Source: Crossiella sp. CA-258035
Lineage (GTDB): Bacteria; Actinomycetota; Actinomycetes; Mycobacteriales; Pseudonocardiaceae
Length of the DNA stretch: 64,000 nt
Reading direction: 5' to 3'
Assembly (NCBI RefSeq): GCF_030064675.1
Contig: NZ_CP116413.1
Location: forward strand, 3,380,001-3,444,000
Part shown: positions 60,469-64,000 of the stretch, piece after piece
How positions within the stretch are numbered: the first letter of the stretch is position 1
Layout: each line of letters starts with the position of its first letter
The notes under the pieces: generated by a model
The model's input: only the letters and a program-made list of their open reading frames with translations
Databases searched by the model: none
What the model was told of the DNA's origin: nothing
Position numbers and translations under genes: made by a program

Positions 60469-61194
60469 ATGACCCGAATCGTGCTGGTCACCGGCGGTAG
60501 CACTGGACTCGGCAAGGCGGTGGCCGCCCGGTTCCGCGCCGACGGCGACACCGTGGTCATCACCGGCCGGGACGCCGACCGGCTGGCCAGGACAGCCGCC
60601 GAGATCGACGCCCGGCCGATCGTCTGCGACGCCACCGATCCGCAGCAGGTGGCCCGGCTGGCCGGGGAACTGGGGCCGGAGCTGGACGTGCTGGTCAACA
60701 TGGCCGGTGGCAACACCGACTTCGACGAGTCCGACCAGGCGCTGTCCCCGCTGGAGCAGGTCGCGGCGGGCTGGCGGGCGAACCTGGAGGCCAACCTGCT
60801 CAGCGCGGTGCTCACCACCACCGCCGTGCTGGACAAGCTCCGCCCCGGCGGGACCATCGTCAACATCGGTTCCATCGCCGCGGAGCACGCCGGATTCTCT
60901 TATGGCGCGGCCAAAGCGGCCCTGCACGCGTGGAACGCCGGGCTCTCCGCCGAGGTCGGCCCCAAGGGGCTGACCGCCAACCTGGTCGCGCCCGGCTACA
61001 TCGCCGAGACCGAGTTCTTCAAGGGCAACCTCAGCGAGCAGCGGATCGCCGAGCTGGTCAAGGCGACCCACAACGGGCGCGCGGGCCACCCCAGCGACAT
61101 CGCCGAGACGACGTACTTCCTCGCCTCGGCCGGGGCGCGGCACATCACCGGACAGACGCTGCACGTCAACGGCGGCGCGTTCACCACCCGCTGA
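60469..61194 (+). CDS. Short-chain dehydrogenase/reductase (SDR)
   Basis: The NAD(P) motif VTGGSTGLGKAVAARF opens the protein (residues 7-22), and the active site has Ser in IGSIAAEHAG and the YxxxK pair in FSYGAAKAALHAWN. The C-terminal QTLHVNGGAF is typical of the classical SDR group. The arginines in ITGRDADR suggest NADP preference. ATG at 60469 follows GAGGGGGAT. It is likely induced when MarR leaves the divergent operator. Confidence 0.92.
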   Translation: MTRIVLVTGGSTGLGKAVAARFRADGDTVVITGRDADRLARTAAEIDARPIVCDATDPQQVARLAGELGPELDVLVNMAGGNTDFDESDQALSPLEQVAAGWRANLEANLLSAVLTTTAVLDKLRPGGTIVNIGSIAAEHAGFSYGAAKAALHAWNAGLSAEVGPKGLTANLVAPGYIAETEFFKGNLSEQRIAELVKATHNGRAGHPSDIAETTYFLASAGARHITGQTLHVNGGAFTTR

Positions 61195-61208
61195 TCCGGA
61201 GTACGGCG

Positions 61209-61247
61209 AAGGCCGGGCGCACCGCAACTCGCGGCGCGCCCGGCCTT
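61209..61247. terminator. Bidirectional terminator between SDR and protease genes
   Basis: AAGGCCGGGCGC and GCGCCCGGCCTT form a perfect 12-bp stem around a 15-nt loop, in the 69-nt gap between convergent genes. A-rich and T-rich edges make it a good two-way terminator. Confidence 0.85.
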
Positions 61248-61263
61248 CAGCCAGTGCTGTGCC

Positions 61264-62472
61264 TTACTTGATGAAGCTGATGTTGAGCAGCTTGTTCGGC
61301 GAACCGGTCTTGATGTCGGTCAGCTTGTTGCTCACCGCGTTGTTCACCAGGGCGTCCCGCACCTGCTGCGGGGTCGCCTGCTGGTTGACCGAGAGGTACA
61401 GCGCGACCGCGCCCGCGACGTGCGGGGTGGCCATGCTGGTGCCGCTCTTGGTGGAGGTGCCGGTGTCGTTGGTGTGGATCGCGGACACGGTCGCGGTGCC
61501 GGGCGCCCAGATGTCCAGGCACCGGCCCCAGTTGGAGGCGACCGACTGGCCGTTCCACACCGCGCGGGCGTCGTTCTGCTGGGTGGCGCCCACGGTGATC
61601 GCTTCCGCCACGCGGGCCGGGGTGAAGCTGCACGCGTCGGCGCCGGAGTTGCCACCGGCGATCGCGAAGGTCACACCGGCGGTGATCGCCTTCCGGACCG
61701 CGTTCTCCATGGCCGCGTTGCTGCCGGTGCCGCCGAGGCTCATGTTCGCCACGGCCGGCTTCTTGGCGTTCTTGGCCACCCAGTCGATGCCCGCGATGAT
61801 CTGCGACCACTGACCGCTGCCCTGGCAGTTGAGCACGCGCACGGCCACCAGGTCGGCCTTCTTCGCCACGCCGTACTTGGTGCCGCCCACGGTGCCGGCC
61901 ACGTGCGTGCCGTGACCCTGGCAGTCGCTGGCGTCCGCGTCGTTGTCGATGAAGTCGTAGCCGCTCTTGGCGCGGCCACCGAACTCCTGGTGGGTCAGGC
62001 GCACGCCGGTGTCGAGGATGTAGGCGGTCACGCCCGCGCCCTCGTTGGCGTAGGTGTACTTCTTGTCCAGCGGCAGCGCCTGCTGGTCGAGCCGGTCCAG
62101 GCCCCACTCCGGGTTCAGCTGCTCCCCGGCCAGGCTGACCTTGCCGTCCTGCTCCACCGTGGCCACCCGCGGGTCCGCGGCCAGCCGCTTGGCCTGCTGC
62201 TCGCTCAGCGAGACGGCGAAGCCGTTGAGGGTCTTGTCATACGTCGCGGTGACCTTGCCACCGAACCGGGAGGCCAGGTCCTGCGCGCCAACGGTGTTGT
62301 CCTTCAGCGTGACGATGTAGCTGCCGGACACGGCGTTGGCGGTTCCCGCGTTGAGGATCTGACCTTCGGCAGGCGCGGCGAGGCCGGGCAGCGCCGAAGC
62401 GACCAGGGCGAGCAGGGAGGTGCCGGCGATCAGCCCGGCGCCCACGACGGCCCTGCGTCGGTTTCGTGCCAT
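61264..62472 (-). CDS. Secreted S8 subtilisin-like protease with I9 propeptide
   Basis: A signal peptide (1-33) leads to an inhibitor-I9 propeptide (about 48-113, GSYIVTLKDNTVGAQDLASR) and a mature proteinase K-type domain. The triad is D154 (YILDTGVR), H187 (CQGHGTHVAG) and S346 (SGTSMATPH), with oxyanion N275. Two cysteine pairs fit disulfides of this subfamily. At 402 residues it has no extra C-terminal domain. It probably degrades external protein. Confidence 0.95.
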   Translation of the reverse strand: MARNRRRAVVGAGLIAGTSLLALVASALPGLAAPAEGQILNAGTANAVSGSYIVTLKDNTVGAQDLASRFGGKVTATYDKTLNGFAVSLSEQQAKRLAADPRVATVEQDGKVSLAGEQLNPEWGLDRLDQQALPLDKKYTYANEGAGVTAYILDTGVRLTHQEFGGRAKSGYDFIDNDADASDCQGHGTHVAGTVGGTKYGVAKKADLVAVRVLNCQGSGQWSQIIAGIDWVAKNAKKPAVANMSLGGTGSNAAMENAVRKAITAGVTFAIAGGNSGADACSFTPARVAEAITVGATQQNDARAVWNGQSVASNWGRCLDIWAPGTATVSAIHTNDTGTSTKSGTSMATPHVAGAVALYLSVNQQATPQQVRDALVNNAVSNKLTDIKTGSPNKLLNISFIK

Positions 62473-62646
62473 TGAAAACTCCGTTCACTCCGCCGTGTAG
62501 CCCTCACCACACGGAGTTGCGGCTGCAATTACAGGGGGCGACTACTCGCAGCCACTGGAACTAGCTTGGTTGACCCGAACGGAGTAAGCAAGGCAACGAA
62601 AGTAGGTCACGTTACATAACAGTTCACATTATTTGTCACAATTTAA
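62473..62646 (-). promoter_or_regulatory. Upstream region of the secreted protease gene
   Basis: This 174-nt gap belongs to the protease (read on the minus strand). Near the start codon, AACTCCG and CGGAGTT, with inner GTGT and ACAC, can fold into a leader hairpin. The far end (62605-62646) is very AT-rich for this genome. No sure promoter boxes could be placed. Confidence 0.45.
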
Positions 62647-63144
62647 CTAACCCAGGCCCGGGTGTGTGCCGGTGACCTCGTCGAACACCAGCCAGGTGCG
62701 GGTGGAGCGGACCCCGAGCACCTCTTGGATCTTTTCCAGGACGATCTCCCGCAGGGCCTGGTTGTCGGGGGCACGCACTAGCACGAGCACGTCGAAGTCG
62801 CCACCGACCAAGGTCAGGTGTTCCACGTACTGAATCGAGCGCAACTGCTCGGAGACCTCGCGCCACGAGGCCTGCTCGATGGTCACCACCACCATCGCGG
62901 TGGTGCCCAGTCCGGCCCGCGCCGGATCGATCTTCGCGCCGAAGCCGGTGATCACCTTGTCGGCCACCAGGCGGTCGATCCGGGCGTAGGCGTTGGTGCG
63001 CGAGATGTGCAGCCGCTCGGCCAGTGTCCTGATCGAGATCCGGCCGTCCCTGGCCAGTAGCCGCAGGATCGAGCGGTCCACCTCGTCCAGTGCGGAGGCC
63101 ATCTGTCCGCCGGGTGCGCCAACGGTGCTGCTGTCGGTGGACAC
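62647..63144 (-). CDS. Lrp/AsnC-family regulator (BkdR-like)
   Basis: The helix-turn-helix (DEVDRSILRLLARDGRISIR, then RLHISRTNAYARIDRLVADK) and the RAM effector domain (TTAMVVVTIEQASWREVSEQ; DFDVLVLVRAPDNQALREIV) are canonical. I choose GTG at 63144 because AAAGGCGG precedes it well; GTG at 63159 is the alternative. It is divergent from a 2-oxoacid dehydrogenase E1-alpha gene, as BkdR regulators are, and so probably answers to branched-chain amino acids or keto acids. Confidence 0.92.
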   Translation of the reverse strand: MSTDSSTVGAPGGQMASALDEVDRSILRLLARDGRISIRTLAERLHISRTNAYARIDRLVADKVITGFGAKIDPARAGLGTTAMVVVTIEQASWREVSEQLRSIQYVEHLTLVGGDFDVLVLVRAPDNQALREIVLEKIQEVLGVRSTRTWLVFDEVTGTHPGLG

Positions 63145-63237
63145 ATTGCCGCCTTTCACGTTTCAGGTGAGCCGTTCGTCTGCCCTTTTTGGCACATCTT
63201 GAGCCAGCCACCCGGTCGGGGCAACCATTTGAGGACG

Positions 63238-63250
63238 CCTGTCAGACAGG
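63238..63250. promoter_or_regulatory. Palindrome CCTGTCAGACAGG in Lrp/E1-alpha divergent gap
   Basis: A perfect 13-bp palindrome lies 24 bp before the E1-alpha start, within the 129-bp divergent region; it is a candidate Lrp-type binding site or leader hairpin. Confidence 0.55.
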
Positions 63251-63273
63251 GACGTCCGACCAGGAGGTTCGCC

Positions 63274-64000
63274 GTGACCGAAGCTCCCGCGCGCCCTGAC
63301 GCGCTGCTGCCCTCCGTGACCCCGGTCCGGTTCCTCGCCGAGGACGGCAGTCCAGCCGACTACCGCAGCGGCTACCCCGAACCGCCCGTGGCCCTGCTCC
63401 GCGAGGCCTACCGGCGCATGATCATCGGCCGCCGGTTCGACACCCAGGCCACCGCCCTGACCAAACAGGGCCGCCTCGCCGTCTACCCCTCCAGCCGCGG
63501 CCAGGAGGCCTGCCAGATCGGCGCGGTGCTCGCCCTGCGCGAGACCGACTGGGTCTTCCCCACCTACCGCGAGTCCATGGCCCTGGTCGCCCGCGGCCTG
63601 GACCCGGTGGAGGTGCTCACCCTGCTGCGCGGGGACTGGCACTGCGGCTACGACCCCAAGGCCACCCACACCGCTCCCCAGTGCACCCCGCTGGCCACCC
63701 AGACCCTGCACGCCACCGGGCTGGCCTTCGCGGAGAAGCGGCAGGGCCGGGACACCGTGGTGCTCGCCTTCATCGGCGACGGCGCCACCAGCGAGGGCGA
63801 CTTCCACGAAGCGCTCAACTTCGCCGCGGTGTTCAACGCGCCGGTGATCTTCCTGGTGCAGAGCAACGGCTACGCCATCTCGGTGCCGTTGTCCAAGCAG
63901 AGCGCCGCGCCCGCCCTGTCCTACAAGGGCATCGGCTACGGCGTGCGCTCCGAACAGGTCGACGGCAACGACCCGGTGGCCATGCTCGCGGTGCTGCAGG
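63274..64000 (+). CDS. 2-oxoacid dehydrogenase E1 component, alpha subunit (3' end cut)
   Basis: The visible 242 codons cover the TPP-binding core: RMIIGRRFDTQATALTKQGR, YPSSRGQEACQIGAVLAL, and the TPP motif GDGATSEGDFHEALNFAAVF ending in VQSNGYAISVP. The pattern fits PdhA/BkdA-type subunits; the divergent Lrp regulator favours branched-chain keto-acid (BkdA) or a similar complex, with beta and E2 genes expected downstream. GTG at 63274 has AGGAGG. It decarboxylates the keto acid and passes the acyl group to E2. Confidence 0.92.
   Translation, partial: MTEAPARPDALLPSVTPVRFLAEDGSPADYRSGYPEPPVALLREAYRRMIIGRRFDTQATALTKQGRLAVYPSSRGQEACQIGAVLALRETDWVFPTYRESMALVARGLDPVEVLTLLRGDWHCGYDPKATHTAPQCTPLATQTLHATGLAFAEKRQGRDTVVLAFIGDGATSEGDFHEALNFAAVFNAPVIFLVQSNGYAISVPLSKQSAAPALSYKGIGYGVRSEQVDGNDPVAMLAVLQ

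Noticed and set aside
1-64000. Insertion sequence or prophage
   Set aside because: No transposase, integrase, phage structural gene or terminal repeats with target duplication could be found.
1-64000. Biosynthetic gene cluster from the two monooxygenases, methyltransferase and trpBA
   Set aside because: They are far apart, in separate transcription units, and no core synthase (PKS, NRPS, RiPP, terpene) is present.

Overview
The window is very GC-rich, gene-dense DNA with many GTG starts, several probably leaderless genes, long stop/start-overlapping operons, lipoproteins, two-component systems and large TPR and WD40 signalling proteins. This points to an actinomycete, most likely of the Pseudonocardiaceae type (inference from gene content and style; no rRNA or other marker gene is present). 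I call 57 protein genes, the first and last cut by the window ends. I see no tRNA, rRNA, transposase, phage gene or CRISPR array.

Layout. 1-2.1 kb: a MerR regulator divergent from an unknown membrane protein, then a LuxR-type regulator with a degenerate receiver. 2.2-4.9 kb: a GntR/UTRA regulator divergent from a stand-alone trpB-trpA pair. 5-9.8 kb: a two-component system, a DUF998 membrane protein and a transporter-glycosyltransferase fusion. 9.8-12.1 kb: a flavin monooxygenase and a secreted HAF-like protein. 12.1-16.3 kb: a three-gene, fully overlapping minus-strand operon encoding a small membrane protein, a carbon-nitrogen hydrolase and a TPR/cyclase-like/EAD2-like protein; this is the best candidate for an undescribed conflict or signalling system. 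16.5-21 kb: an acyltransferase-3/SGNH protein, a striking 22-nt repeat palindrome, and a response regulator/kinase/GerMN-lipoprotein operon.

21-31 kb: VOC proteins, a ThiXYZ/SsuABC-like ABC importer behind a LacI-type operator, methyltransferases, a serine hydrolase facing its likely TetR regulator, and a GH25 muramidase. 30-35 kb: a membrane-anchored glycosyl-hydrolase-like protein, a PASTA/excalibur-like protein, an ArsR regulator facing a PEP-mutase-family enzyme, and a TetR regulator facing a heterodimeric ABC exporter. 38.9-46.3 kb: a carbohydrate locus (hybrid DeoR/LacI regulator, Tat lipoprotein binding protein, two permeases, 2-hydroxyacid dehydrogenase, DUF2264 protein), probably for pectic or uronate-type oligosaccharides. 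46.4-52.1 kb: an amino-acid ABC importer with a fused binding protein and permease, then a LacI regulator facing a GH9 cellulase.

52.4-64 kb: a 1280-residue STAND NTPase with one membrane segment and 14 WD40 repeats; a TetR, flavin monooxygenase and catalytically dead beta-lactamase-like lipoprotein operon with twin operators; GNAT, MarR and SDR genes; a secreted subtilisin; and an Lrp regulator divergent from the E1-alpha gene of a 2-oxoacid dehydrogenase.

Two patterns cross gene borders. A short palindrome, GTCCACWGTGGAC, recurs at least fifteen times (eight exact cores), nearly always inside genes. Many regulators sit head-to-head with their probable targets over visible inverted or direct repeats, so the window reads as a series of small, locally controlled modules.
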